The notes beneath the pieces are model-generated. The model saw only the letters and a program-made list of their open reading frames with translations, was not told the DNA's origin and did no database searches. The position numbers and the translations under genes were made by a program. This document shows, one piece after another, positions 11,811 to 22,700 of a stretch of DNA of 64,000 nucleotides (position 1 is the first letter of the stretch; every line of letters begins with the position of its first letter). Where the stretch lies: positions 4,280,501 to 4,344,500 of the forward strand of contig OX485805.1 in the NCBI GenBank assembly GCA_950295325.1. The letters are read 5' to 3'. This DNA is from Polytrichum commune. Lineage: Eukaryota > Streptophyta > Polytrichopsida > Polytrichales > Polytrichaceae.

Positions 11811-12194
11811 CTCCCATCCAACCCCCCTGCGATGATGTTTTTGTTTGCTTTTCCTTGATGGTTACGTGGACGATTGATGCACGTTTTGTTTTTAGTTTTG
11901 GCTGTGACGATTGGCGGTGAGTTGCAGTACTTACAGGTAACTGTGATGACCTGGGATAGTGAAACTAGGGTTTCTGTTTTTGTCCGCTGTCCTTTGTGGT
12001 AATAAGTTGTGGAGTGTTTGTGTAAGTGGTTGGGCAACCGGAATTCACTTGCTACTCATCATCGGCGTAACGCTCACCGCTCCGCAGAGAGGGAATTGAC
12101 GTATGTAATATTATCATATGTACGAGCGTACCTCTCATTCATCCAACATAGAAGCCCGGAGGTTAACTTTTTAGTCGATTTGACACCGGAATTA

Positions 12195-12330
12195 GCTTCA
12201 AATACCTTGAATTAGAATATTTGGGATCATTTGAGATGAACCAGCAACAAACCTACAGGGGTCAAGTTTAGTTTTTATGTTGTATGGTACAGAGGTGCGC
12301 TTGTATACGACAATTCCCTCTCTCCCACAG
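12195..12330. repeat. Dispersed repeat family B, copy 3
   Basis: This carries ATCATTTGAGATGAACCAGCAACAAACCTA, in part matching the words at 10640, followed by GTTGTATGG, CTTGTATACGACAATTCCCT and CTCTCCCAC. Confidence 0.7.
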
Positions 12331-12479
12331 CTCCTACCCACGGGGAGGGTGAAAAATCTTGGTTACTATGGAAAAGAATCTGTCAAGATCAAATAACCTG
12401 GAACGTGGGTCAGAGATTCTGAATTAGTCTACCAAGGGGTAAGTTACAAATCAGTGCCCGGGAAGTTTTTGGGCATAGT

Positions 12480-12665
12480 CGGTCAAGATCCTAGTGATTC
12501 TAAATCCAGCCGGTTACATGTTGACATCTTCCAATTTTGCTTCATTCCTTCGAGGTATGTTCTATAGATTCCTCTAAAATGATCGGTAATTCTCCTGAAG
12601 TCTCCAACTTCAACCGGTTATTTCTCAAACTCAACCGGTTCATCTGTAACTAACCGCCGGTTCTT
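12480..12665 (-). repeat. Dispersed repeat family C, inverted copy
   Basis: Read on the - strand it matches 29205-29345 and 30095-30240: GTTAGTTACAGATGAA, GTTGAGTTTGAGAAATAAC, AGACTTCAGGA, ATTACCGATCATTTT. This copy carries four CCGGTT words on the + strand or its complement. No coding content. Confidence 0.75.
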
Positions 12666-12669
12666 CCCG

Positions 12670-14080
12670 GACATAGGTTACGATGATTAGGCAACAGATC
12701 TGTAGGGATCAGCTTTTTACCGCCGCCCTGATGGTAGGTGTCGGGAAACTCATTCCCCGTCGTGACATATATAGGTCAGAAATTTAGGTGCGGACAGTGG
12801 CGCAGAAATTGCTTGGCGTGTGGTCACAAAGTTGGTTTAAGTTAGTAAATATTGGTGATAGTTTTGAGGAGTGGTCACTTCCGAGCATGTGCGTCTGCAG
12901 TGGGCGTGGTAGGGAAACTACACGAAATATGATATTTAGTCTCATATGGCATTTAATGTCACTATAGTAACTTTTTTGATGACACTTCTTAAAAACAAGT
13001 GAACAAATATTGTCATGGATGATAGATGTCCTCATCAATTGGCCAAAACCCTACCTACTCTTGTCAGCAACCTGTGATGAAATATTGTCGTGGATGATTG
13101 AAATCACTCGGTAAGTGACAGTGATTGCAGCACTGTAAATCTATATTCCCCCAATTTTTTTACAAGGAATGACAAATAAGGCTGGTTAACATTTAGTGTT
13201 GGTGACACTATACCACGGTTTACAATTAGTATTGAGCAAGACAATTAGAATTGGTGACAGTATATTTCATAATTAGTGCACATACTCGGGTCCTTTTATT
13301 GGAGAGTGTCTTAACCTCACTGAGGAGTTCAGATTGTTCAGATTCATTTGTGGAAGAATCTGCACCATAGTTGGTGATGCTGGCGCAAGCGCCGAGGGGG
13401 GCGAGATTTCTTTTCTGGGAAAGCAGGCTACTGGGAAAGAGCACATATTGATATTATAGTACTGTAGTGGTAAAGCAATTCATGCAGTGTAGTATAATTT
13501 CTATGTGCATGGGGGCTTTTGTTAAGCTTTTTTCGACAGTCCACCAATAGGAGTGACCTTGCGGCTGAGGTAGGCGTTGATTGGGCCCAGTCTACCAGAC
13601 TGTAGCTCACAAACGAGAAAAGAGAATCTCGGCGATATTCTCCTGAAACATTGGAGCTCGAATCCGGTAATTGCAAATTTCTCGAAGCATTTGAGCAGAG
13701 TAAGGAGTCCGGCCATCATATGCGACGCATGTGATGAGGACTTTTGTTGCGTCTTAAGTAAATCATCAGCAAGTATCATACTGACCTGCTTTTCGGGAAT
13801 TGTTTCACCTCCAAGGCCTTTGCAGACCTTTGAAGGCTTTTATAGCAAGGTCCTTGCTCGTGTTGCCGAACTCGGTATCCCTGGTCACGAGTAGAAGCAA
13901 GTGCTGGCCAGGAAGGTGTAGTGAAATCTGAAATCGGCTCTTCTTCTCACACGCAGGTTAGGATAAGGTTATTTTGGTACTCTTTTCTTCGAGGAATCTC
14001 AGAGGAACAGTCATCTGCAGATGTGTTGCCAATTGTTTTTTCGTAGCATTTGATAATTGTGTCAGGACAAAGAAGTGGTG
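12670..14080. other. No gene recognised upstream of the carrier
   Basis: Overlapping frames of 60-105 codons occur on both strands around 13430-13890 without domain motifs. A tRNA-like B-box word (GAGCTCGAATCCG at about 13651) has no matching A-box or cloverleaf. Part of this stretch could be transcribed leader if the carrier promoter lies at 11.4 kb. Confidence 0.4.
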
Positions 14081-14089
14081 TCTGAATCG

Positions 14090-14612
14090 AGGTGGTGTGC
14101 ACAATATGTCTGTTTCTAAAGTGTACTAGAGCTTGAGGGACAATCTGGGCAGAAAACAGGTCATTCGAATATCTGCAAAGTGGCCACTCTGAAATAGCAC
14201 TGACGAGGTGCATATAGACAGGGGTTGAGAACAAGGCAAGCTCTGTAGGATTTTTTGCAACAGAGTTCGAAGTGGTCTCTGAGTCCGGATATCTTGTGGT
14301 GGTGTGTACAATAGGTGAAGTATACAAGAGCTTGAGGGGCAATCTGGGCAGAAAAGAGGTCATTCGAACATCTGCAAAGTTGCCATAGGTGCATATAGAC
14401 AGGGGTTGAGAATCAGGACGAGCTCCGCAGGAATTTTGCAAGAGAGTTCAAGAGATTTGGAGAGAGGGTCATTGGAACATCTGCAAAGTTGTCACTTAGA
14501 CATAGCACTCACAACGTACACATAGCAGGTGTTGAGGAACAGGACGAGTTTTGTAGGAGTTTTGCAAGAGAGTTCGAGAGAGTTCGAGAGAGTTCGAGAG
14601 AGCTCTCTTGCT
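14090..14612 (+). repeat. Three degenerate tandem repeats in the carrier leader
   Basis: Blocks recur at spacings of about 200 and then 110 bases. GGTGGTGTG is at 14091 and 14298, CTGGGCAGAAAA at 14145 and 14344, and GGTCATT followed by ATCTGCAAAG at 14159, 14358 and 14467. The third copy is shorter. The array ends in three perfect copies of a 10-mer GAGTTCGAGA (about 14570-14600), 20-30 bases before the carrier start codon. It lies in the promoter or the 5' untranslated region. Confidence 0.8.
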
Positions 14613-14630
14613 ACAAGCTTTTCTTAGAGG

Positions 14631-17554
14631 ATGTCTGCGACCGAGGAGTTATACCCATTTCCAGACACAAGCGTCTTCGCTCCAATGGAGTTCTGGCCAG
14701 AGTTTCTCGCAAGCACTTCTGGGAGTGAGTTTCTTGCTGGAGGCTTCGGAGGAATGGCTGGAGTGATGGCCGGACATCCTTTGGACACTGTAAGGATTCG
14801 GCTACAACAACCACGTCTAGCATCGGCTGTAACTCCAACCTCTGCAACAGGTCTCATTAAACACATTGTTTCTACCGAAGGGCCCATGGCACTCTTCAAG
14901 GGCATGGCGTCACCTCTGGCCACAATTGCATTTCAGGTTTGCTCGCATCCAACCGCTTGATTATTGCAGTCTTGCTTATGAATATTTCTCACAAATTTCT
15001 GAGGTAGTTCCTTTGGGATTTACCTTGTGAGTCTCGGATACTGCGTTTGGCTATAGCCTAACCCCCTCTGTTCTGTTCCGTCCTGTTCACTTTCATGTTG
15101 ATGTTTTGTGTGGTTGGTTTGCACAATGTTTTCCTTAGTGTTCTTTGTTCAACAAGGTTGCTTGTTGCTACTCACGATGGTGGTGGAAGGGCGTTTTGAG
15201 GAGCAAACAACAGCTTTTCACATATAGGACACAGTCTTTCGCAGACACATAGCTACTCAAAACTACATAAAACATAGAATGTGTACAGATTTGTATGTGT
15301 GCGCTCTGAAGCTTCACCTTATCCCGGTGGCAGTCTCCATTGCAGTTATTTAAGCTCCCTTCACATATTGGGAGCTATATTATCTTCCCTTCCAAATTGT
15401 AGGAATTTAAGCACGGCAGACAGTCCACCTTCAAGTCCAGAGTACTCATCACCGTGTTGTTCTTGGAATTTTGCAGAATGCTGTATCTTTTCAAGCTTAT
15501 GCTCTCTTCTCACGAGCTTTAACAGATCGCACCAGCCAAGAGCCGCTTTCCTATGAACGCGTGGGGCTTGCAGGCATTGGGGCAGGGGCTTTGCAGACTG
15601 CCATTTTGACACCAGTAGATTTAATTAAAATTCGGTTGCAAGTAGCTACAGACCGGCGATCAGCGAAGCAACCTCAGTCTGGACCTTTGGGGATGGTGCG
15701 AAACATTATGCGGCGGGAGGGTGTGAAAGGGCTCTACCGTGGCTGGACGGCCACAGTCATTCGAGACGCCCCCAGCCATGCAGGTTAGCCGGCCACTTCC
15801 TTACTCTTTGGTGATGCAGAGGTTTACAGATATCCGAGCTGGTCATTTAGCGTATCCAGTTTTTTCACTTGCGAATCTATGAATCTACAGAGTCTCTAAT
15901 TACTGTACACTGTATTTTGTATTGTAATCCAAACATGCAGGTAATACATAACTTTTGTGCTTAAACTTGGGTTCCATAATCAATAACATAGTGCAGATAG
16001 TTCAGTAACAGATAGTTAGTGTTGTAATCTGGAGTGAAAATCCAAGCATGGAGGTAATACATAACTATCTGTGCAAACTTGGGTTCCCTGATCGACAATA
16101 TATTTGAACAGGTAGTTATGTATTACCTGCAGATTACTGTAGTGCGAGACTCCATAGATTGGTAGTTTTGCGAGTACAAATGGATCCACTAGAAGACTAG
16201 CTCAGACATCTGTCTATCTCTGCTCAAACGGGTTTTCAGCATCTAATTGTTTAAGAATATAAGAAGTCCTGACAACAAGAGACTACACCTATCCAAGCAT
16301 GCATTTGTATTGAATTTGTATGTGGGATTATCTTCCATAGTGTTCACGCAACCCAAGTTTGAACAGATAATCAGGTATTACCTGCATGTGTGAATCACCA
16401 TACAGATTCTGATATAATGTAATGAGAGACTTCATGAATTGGATAGGGCTGGAAGTGCAAATGGAAACACTAGAAGACTAGCTCAGAATCATGTCAATCT
16501 TTGCTTAAATGGGTTCCCAGCATCCAATTGTTCAAGAATATAGGAAGTCCTGACAACAAAAGATAAAACCAATTCAAGCACGCATTGACTTTGTACATGG
16601 GATCATTTTCCGTGTTGTTGATGATGGAACCCAAGTTTGAAAAGATAGTTATGTATTACCTGCTTGTTTGGATTAAGAGAAACTGTAATGAGAGACTCCA
16701 TAAGTTGGTAGGTTGCGAGTGCAAATATATACACTCTACTAGCTCAAAATTTTGTCATTCACTTGCTCAAATGGGTTCCCGGCATTCAATTGTTGGAAGA
16801 ATATAAGAACTCCTGACAATAAGAGACTAAAACTTTATTTACGCATGTTGTGTTTGTATTGAATTTGTACATGGGATAATCTTTCTCATTGTTGATCACG
16901 AAACCCAACATTGCACAGATATTGATGTATTTCTGGTGTCTAAGAGAAGATGTGGAAGATCGTCCCATGTGTAATTTCATTGCAAACAAGGCATGCTTGA
17001 ATGGGTTTAGTCTCTTGTTGTCAAGATATTTTATACCTATTCTGAAGCTATTGAATGCTGAGAACTCACTAGTTGCACTACTTGCACTTCTACTAAGAAA
17101 TAATTGAATACTGAGAACCCATTTGATGCAATTAAAACTGACACTGCTGGTTGGTAATGCAGTGTACTTTGGGACATACGAGTGCATGCGTGAATTGCTG
17201 CACCCAGGATGCAGGAAGAATGGGCAAGAGAGTGTATCAACCATGCTTGTGTCTGGAGGGTTGGCGGGATCTTTGAGCTGGCTGGTGTGCTACCCCATGG
17301 ATGTGGTGAAGTCACGGCTTCAAGCGCAAGGAGCCGGTGGCGCCCGTCCTCAGTATGCGGGGATCATGGATTGCATCCGCACAAGCGCCCGGCAGGAAGG
17401 TATGCAAGTGTTTTGGCGTGGCTTGAATGCGTCACTGGCCAGGGCGTTTCTTGTAAATGGGGCCATCTTTTCTGCATATGAGATGTCGTTACGTTACCTT
17501 AATCCACGAGCTCCTCAAATCGACTTAGAAATGGCTTCCCTTCCCAACTCATGA
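14631..17554 (+). CDS. BAC2: Mitochondrial basic amino acid (arginine) carrier, BAC2-like
   Basis: A carrier of the inner mitochondrial membrane, SLC25 family. By resemblance to plant BAC2 it would exchange arginine and other basic amino acids. Three exons (14631-14936, 15477-15783, 17163-17554) join through GT-AG introns to 334 residues. The usual length is about 300; the extra residues are mainly an N-terminal extension. All three carrier repeats are present with their signatures: PLDTVR (50-55), PVDLIK (148-153) and PMDVVK (249-254). Each is followed by the later glycine motif (FKG 89-91, YRG 189-191, WRG 289-291). LHPGCRK (217-223) and RDAPSHAVYF (198-207) are typical of the BAC2 branch. 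The start at 14631 gives the longest frame. Met19 (14685), beginning MEFWPEF, matches where the Arabidopsis protein starts and is an equally good candidate. Intron 2 is unusually repetitive. The family is very secure; the substrate is inferred. Confidence 0.93.
15944..17110. repeat. Direct and inverted repeats filling carrier intron 2
   Basis: The intron holds at least three direct copies of a ~270-290 bp unit. Markers are AATATAAGAAGTCCTGACAA at about 16255, and variants at about 16538 and 16799. CCCAAGTTTGAA followed by TATTACCTGC is near 16353 and 16630. GTAATACATAACT with CTTGGGTTCC at 15951-16090 is the inverse of the same words. A further inverted piece covers about 16985-17075. The array is bounded by opposite-facing segments, as if built from palindromic elements. 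It is intronic; open frames here are spurious. Confidence 0.8.
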
Positions 17555-17798
17555 GACCCACCTTCTTTAATAGTCATGACATTGTTCGCGCACCGTAATA
17601 TATTCTTGATATTAGAAAAATCTCTCTCTTCAATTTTCAGTAGCTGTAAATAATGGTCAGGCATTGTAGAGGTGGTACCACCCCCTACATTCACATTGTA
17701 CAGGGGCGTTAAGCTCAAATTTAGTAATTCTTGCAGGGTAAATTTTATTCAACTGTTTAGGCAAAATGCCTGCTCACAGAACAGTATAGATGGTTGTA

Positions 17799-19915
17799 AG
17801 CATTGTGCCAAGTGCAATGTAGACCATGCTCTCAATAGAAAATAGATTTTTTGGAGGTCGAAATCGGAGGTATTGATGAGTGGTGAAGCTGGGTGGGGCA
17901 CATCTCTATACTCTACAAATTTAGCTGCCAATGTCACTAATCCACATTTTTGAAAAATTCCTTTTCTCATGCGAAAGGCCAATGTCGGCAGGGTGAATCT
18001 CTTGTTCACTTCATAAGAAACTTATTACTGTAGAGAAGTATTACACAAGAGAGCTATGGTTGCAATGATGTGTTGTTTCCTGGAGACCTTTATCAGTGGC
18101 AAAAGGTCAAATTCAATGGCCTGTAATGTCAGGCTGATATATTTGAATCACTGGATACTTGATGGAAGCCAAGAAATGATCCTTTTTGTAGTTAAGGTTT
18201 CAATACTAGGCAGCCATACTACTCCTATAGCCATGTACATTTGGGATGATGCATATTCATTCTAAATAGAGGCATTTATTCCATGACAAGGGTCCTTTGC
18301 ACAACTGCTGGTATGATGAATCTGAGTCTTTTGGTTTTGTGTTTCATTCTTGACACATGGATAAATCTTTGCCAATTTTTTTAAGATGCTTCAAGTATGC
18401 GTGTACTGATTTCCATCACTCTGGACTCATTCCCTTGTGCACAAAAAAACTTCAATTTGTTCTCTATGCAGCTAACACTACAAATCATGAAGAAGATAAA
18501 TTTATTGCAGAGTTGAAAACCTTGAGATTTCAGTCTGGTTAATTACATCAGTGTGAAGATGTATATTGGTTTGTCGCTCTATGAACACTTTGCAGATATC
18601 ATGGCATGTGCTTGAAGTAAGTTGCACCAAACTCTCTGGCAAGGGCTGCTCGACTATGTTAAGATGGCATGGGAGAAAGCTCTCAAGTAAGCTGAAGAGG
18701 TGGGCATTTAAATACAGGAAAATTCTTGGGAACTTTTACGCTTTGTGGGTAGCTCAGAACTTCCGGTCAAACTTCAAAATAGGTTATGTTGGATGGATGA
18801 GAGGTGCTCTTGTATGCAATAATTTCCTCTTGCCATTCTAAGCATTGTGCCAATGCCATTTAGATCATGCTCTCATTAAGAAATAGATTTGTGGAGGTTG
18901 AAAATTGGAGCTATTGAGTGGTGAAGCTGGGTGGGCTGGGGCACATCAGGGAACAGTACATGTCACTAAACTCTACAACGTAGCTGACACTGTCACTTTT
19001 CCACATTTTAAGGAAATTTCTTTACGTATGAGAAATGCTACACAGTGTTGGAAAGGTGAATGTCTTACCCAATTTATAAGAAACTATAGTTATTTGTAAC
19101 GTAAAGCAGATGAAACCATGGGTTTAGTCCCAAACTCCGAGTTTATGAGAATGAGCACAAAGTCACCCAAGTTTTCTTAATGGTTAAATTACCATACCAA
19201 AGCGCGGTGTCAGTTATTAAGAACCAGCTTTACAGCTTGTCCTACTAGGATGGGTGGACCAAGCTAATCTTGCGTAGGCCGATCCGGGATTTAGGACAAC
19301 GGGTCCCATGTGCATACCCTATTTTAGATCCCAATTTTTTCAAAGTTTGAGAGGTGAAAAGAGGAGGTCCTAAAATTTTCACCCAACTTTCAAAATGGGC
19401 TCTGATACACGATGAGCTAATGAGCTCTTAATAGAGTTTTTTCTCAAAGAAGGATCAAACCCATGGTTTCGTCCATCTTTAAGGCTTTATGGATAACTCT
19501 ACTGTAGTTCTGACAGGACTGTTACATATTGAGAGAGTTGTAGTTGCAATGACACGTTGTTTCTTGGAGACATTTATCAGTAGAAAAATGGTCTGGATTG
19601 GTGGGCTGACGTAATTGAACTACAATGAGTTACTTGATGAAAGCCTTGCAATTGATCCTTTTTGTGGTTAAGGTTCTTGTACTTACTAAAGCCATGTACA
19701 TTTGGGATGAAATAGAGGCATTTACTCCAGGACTTTATGATCCTTTGCAATAGTGCTGGTATCATGAATCCTCAGTCTTTTGGGGTTGTGTTTCCACCTT
19801 AACACATGGATGTATTTTTGCCAATCTCTCAACATGCGTGAAGTATGTGTACCGATTTCCGTTTTCTCTCATTTCCTTGTGCACAAAACACTTCAATTTC
19901 AAGCATGCATACATT
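17799..19915. repeat. Two-copy segmental duplication downstream of the carrier
   Basis: Copy A (about 17799-18470) and copy B (about 18843-19915) keep the same block order. GCATTGTGCCAA is at 17799/18843, GGTGAAGCTGGGTGG at about 17883/18921, a TTGCAATGA block with TTTATCAGT at 18060/19540, CATGTACATTTGGGATGA at 18234/19693, and CCTTTGCA with TGCTGGTAT at 18294/19742. Copy B is longer because of an insertion near 19112-19470. No gene is recognisable in either copy. The 18785-18840 segment is a family B repeat at the junction. Confidence 0.8.
19112..19470. mobile_element. Small inverted-repeat element inside duplication copy B
   Basis: GAAACCATGGGTTT at 19112-19125 faces its inverse AAACCCATGGTTTC at 19457-19470. 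The segment is absent from copy A at the matching place, so it looks inserted after the duplication. The exact ends and target-site duplication are unclear, and it contains no coding frame. Confidence 0.65.
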
Positions 19916-20221
19916 ATGTGCTTTACACATTTGATTTCCAGCATATGTGCATTGCCTTTTAAGTTGTTTTTGGCAACAAAGTAAGCTAGTTTCATTCGTC
20001 TCAACCAAAGAAGCATAGCCAGACTACATGGGAGGGTATGATAGGTAATGCCAAAATTACTACATAGGTAGTTAGGCTCTACCATCTATGTATCTTCAAA
20101 CACAATTATTGATTAGAAGCATAAATTTAGAGTAAAATCAAACTTGAAAATAAAATGAAAGGTTCTAATTTTTTAATTCAGGTCAAGCAAAAGTCATAGT
20201 AATTTTACTCTGAAAACAAAA

Positions 20222-21071
20222 TTGATGTCAAGCACATCTGATTACGATGAAATGATGAAATATTTTTGCATATTGATATTACTACTTGTTAAGGTATATG
20301 TAGCAATCTCTAACAATCATATCACAATGGCAATTTTGGTTACAACAGATGTTCAACAGAAGAGTCAATGGAGAGGACTTGGACTAGTCATGAAAATTTC
20401 TGTCTTTCTTTACGTAGCAATTAGTCAACCACGTCTTGTGTTTCCAAACCAACACAAATGCAAATCATCTTATCTAATCTCACGGTACGTTTACTTGGGT
20501 ATGAAATCAGTCATCTTGGTACCAATAGTTGCAAGACAACACCTCAAGATATTTTTTATTTGGTTATGATATAAACAAGAAGGGTCTACTTTTGGGCTTT
20601 GTTCTACTCCTCACATTCACGGGAGGGACACTAATCGCCTTTCCGAAGATTCTACAAAGATTGTTTCATGTAGAGCCATTCTATTATGATTTTGAGTGGA
20701 TCTACAAAGCGTGTTTCGTTTGTATAACCATATTTTGTTTCCATTCTATCAATATCTATGTTGGAATCAACTGGTTGGAAGTCGGCCGATTGGTAATGAT
20801 CACAATGACAGTCATAGCCCACAACCTTATCCATGTTATAGATGATATGTCGTTAAATGCCCGCACGTTTTCAATATGCATGATGCAACCATTTTTGGCA
20901 TCATCTCTTGGATTATTGATCTTTAATTTTTATTTCATATTTGTTGGCAACACATACACATTTTTTGCAAACACTATACTAGTCATGGCCGGTACTAACA
21001 AACATTCTACAAGAACCAAGTTTTTCTTCTTCATGTTGCAATTTGTGAACTTTGTATGTTGTCTACCTTAG
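20222..21071 (+). pseudogene. Decayed multi-pass membrane protein, possibly CHX-type antiporter
   Basis: Two overlapping frames (20222-20569 and 20529-21071) in different phases read as highly hydrophobic peptides with several membrane-spanning stretches. In the second, a segment ITIF followed 15 residues later by EVGRLVM recalls the ITxFP...GR region of plant CHX cation/proton antiporters. A preceding FLFGYDINKKG resembles the FLFLVGxEMD segment, and QPRLVFPN in the first frame recalls the QPRV and VFP words upstream. The order is right but the identity is low. The frame change and lack of a clear start point to a relic. It may equally be chance hydrophobic AT-rich sequence. Confidence 0.3.
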
Positions 21072-21769
21072 TTGTTTAAGATTGAGCCATGTCCAAAACC
21101 TTGACTACCTCAATTCAATGAGAAATCAAGATTACTAATTGGTAGTGAAGACATGAACCTCATAAATCTAGTGCAGCGATGGCACAATTCTAGGTCTAAG
21201 AAGGGCTTTTCAAGTTTCTCATCTCCTTGGTAGCTTATATTGTACACTCACATTGTTGCTTTTAAAATTCAATCCATTGATGATGAAAACATAATTACAT
21301 GTATTAAACTTGATGGATTCCCCCAATCACCCAAGGGATCATCTCAACTTGGTTGTGATTCACCTGTTTGATGGTGTAATGGCTTGACTTCAACTCATAA
21401 AGGGTTTAAGTTCAATTGACAAAATAATATTTTAAAAGCCTGTCATCATCCATCCCTTCTACTGAGCATGGAGATTCTCAGATGTTTCAAGAATAAAAGA
21501 GGTACAAGGCCCATTACTTATTACTTTAATATGAAAGAGAATTATGAATAATGCGCGTAGAAGATTAGTGAGACTTCAATGAGGCAAGCTATCACACCCA
21601 TGGGTGTTGTCCATTGTAAGTATCAAAGACCCAAAACCAAACAGTTCCAAAGATAACATTCGACTTCAATATGAGATACACCCAATTATGGTTGATGGAC
21701 TTTGACTACTAGAAGAGAAACATGGACTCCAACTTTGAAGATTCAAATTCTTACATGAACAATGATCTA

Positions 21770-22580
21770 AACAAGAAATCACATATTTTATACAAAAGTG
21801 CATCTTGAAATATTCGAGATCCCCACATCACATCCTCCATTATACAATACTGCAATGTCTTGATAATGAAACTACAATAAATAGTCCTATTAGTGTCAGT
21901 GAAAATAATCAATGTAGGCCACATTGCTTGTCTAGTCATGGTCAAAATAATGTGGGCCAAAGACCCTGGGTCTTCCCCTAAATCTTCTGGGAGACTTCCG
22001 ACCGACACCTTGAATATTAGTCTAAGGACAAAAGTAGTATGAAATAAAACAGCCACACATTGATTTCCTAGAAAAAACCGATTAATATAACCTGCGCTAA
22101 TTTAAAACTAAAGATTTGAAGTGGGTTGAAAATCATTGTGGGTTCTAGAGAGTTACTGGGGCCCACATTAATAGGACTATACAGTGTATTCACAACTAGC
22201 AAAGCCTCAAGCTTCGCAAATTTGCCCTTCAGTAATTTGAGGCCTTGTGTTGATGAAGCTTGCAGCAGATTTGAGAGGCAAATTAGGGTCACACAGATTT
22301 GAGACCCTAATTTTATGGAATTTTATGGAATTCTGAACTCTTCACCATTTAAATTGAAACAAATTACATCCTCTTCAATAAGTAGCGCGATTTTACCCAA
22401 GTAGCCAAGAAGTCACACATCTCATACAAAGTACATCTTCAAGAAATATTCGAGTTTCCCGCAGCACATTCTTCCCAGGTCATGGCAGAAACATCCGTCA
22501 CCATCCTCACACTAATGCAATTCTCTTGATAAGGAAACCACTCACGCCTACCAAAGCCTCAAGCCTTTCAAATTTGCCCT
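21770..22580. repeat. Diverged duplication next to the lumenal-protein gene
   Basis: Blocks at 21778-22225 recur at 22415-22580: CATCTT with AATATTCGAG (21800/22435), CTCTTGATAA-like words (21858/22522) and CAAAGCCTCAAGC with AAATTTGCCCT (22199/22553). The second copy lacks about 280 internal bases. Function unknown; it lies in the 3' flank of the - strand gene. Confidence 0.6.
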
Positions 22581-22700
22581 AATTTACACTCAAAAGATGC
22601 TGGTGCAAGCTTCGTGTTGCTCTGTTGCGCCTGCAACAGAAAGACAGATGCATCCTTTGGAATGCATCTTCTTCACTACTGTGATGGTAATCAATCATCT

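Noticed and set aside
13640-13665. tRNA B-box-like word GAGCTCGAATCCG
   Set aside because: No A-box at the right distance and no cloverleaf can be drawn around it.
13577-13894. 105-codon + frame and overlapping - frames near 13.4-13.9 kb
   Set aside because: Frames are open on both strands, no domain words, composition not different from surroundings, no splice-consistent extension.
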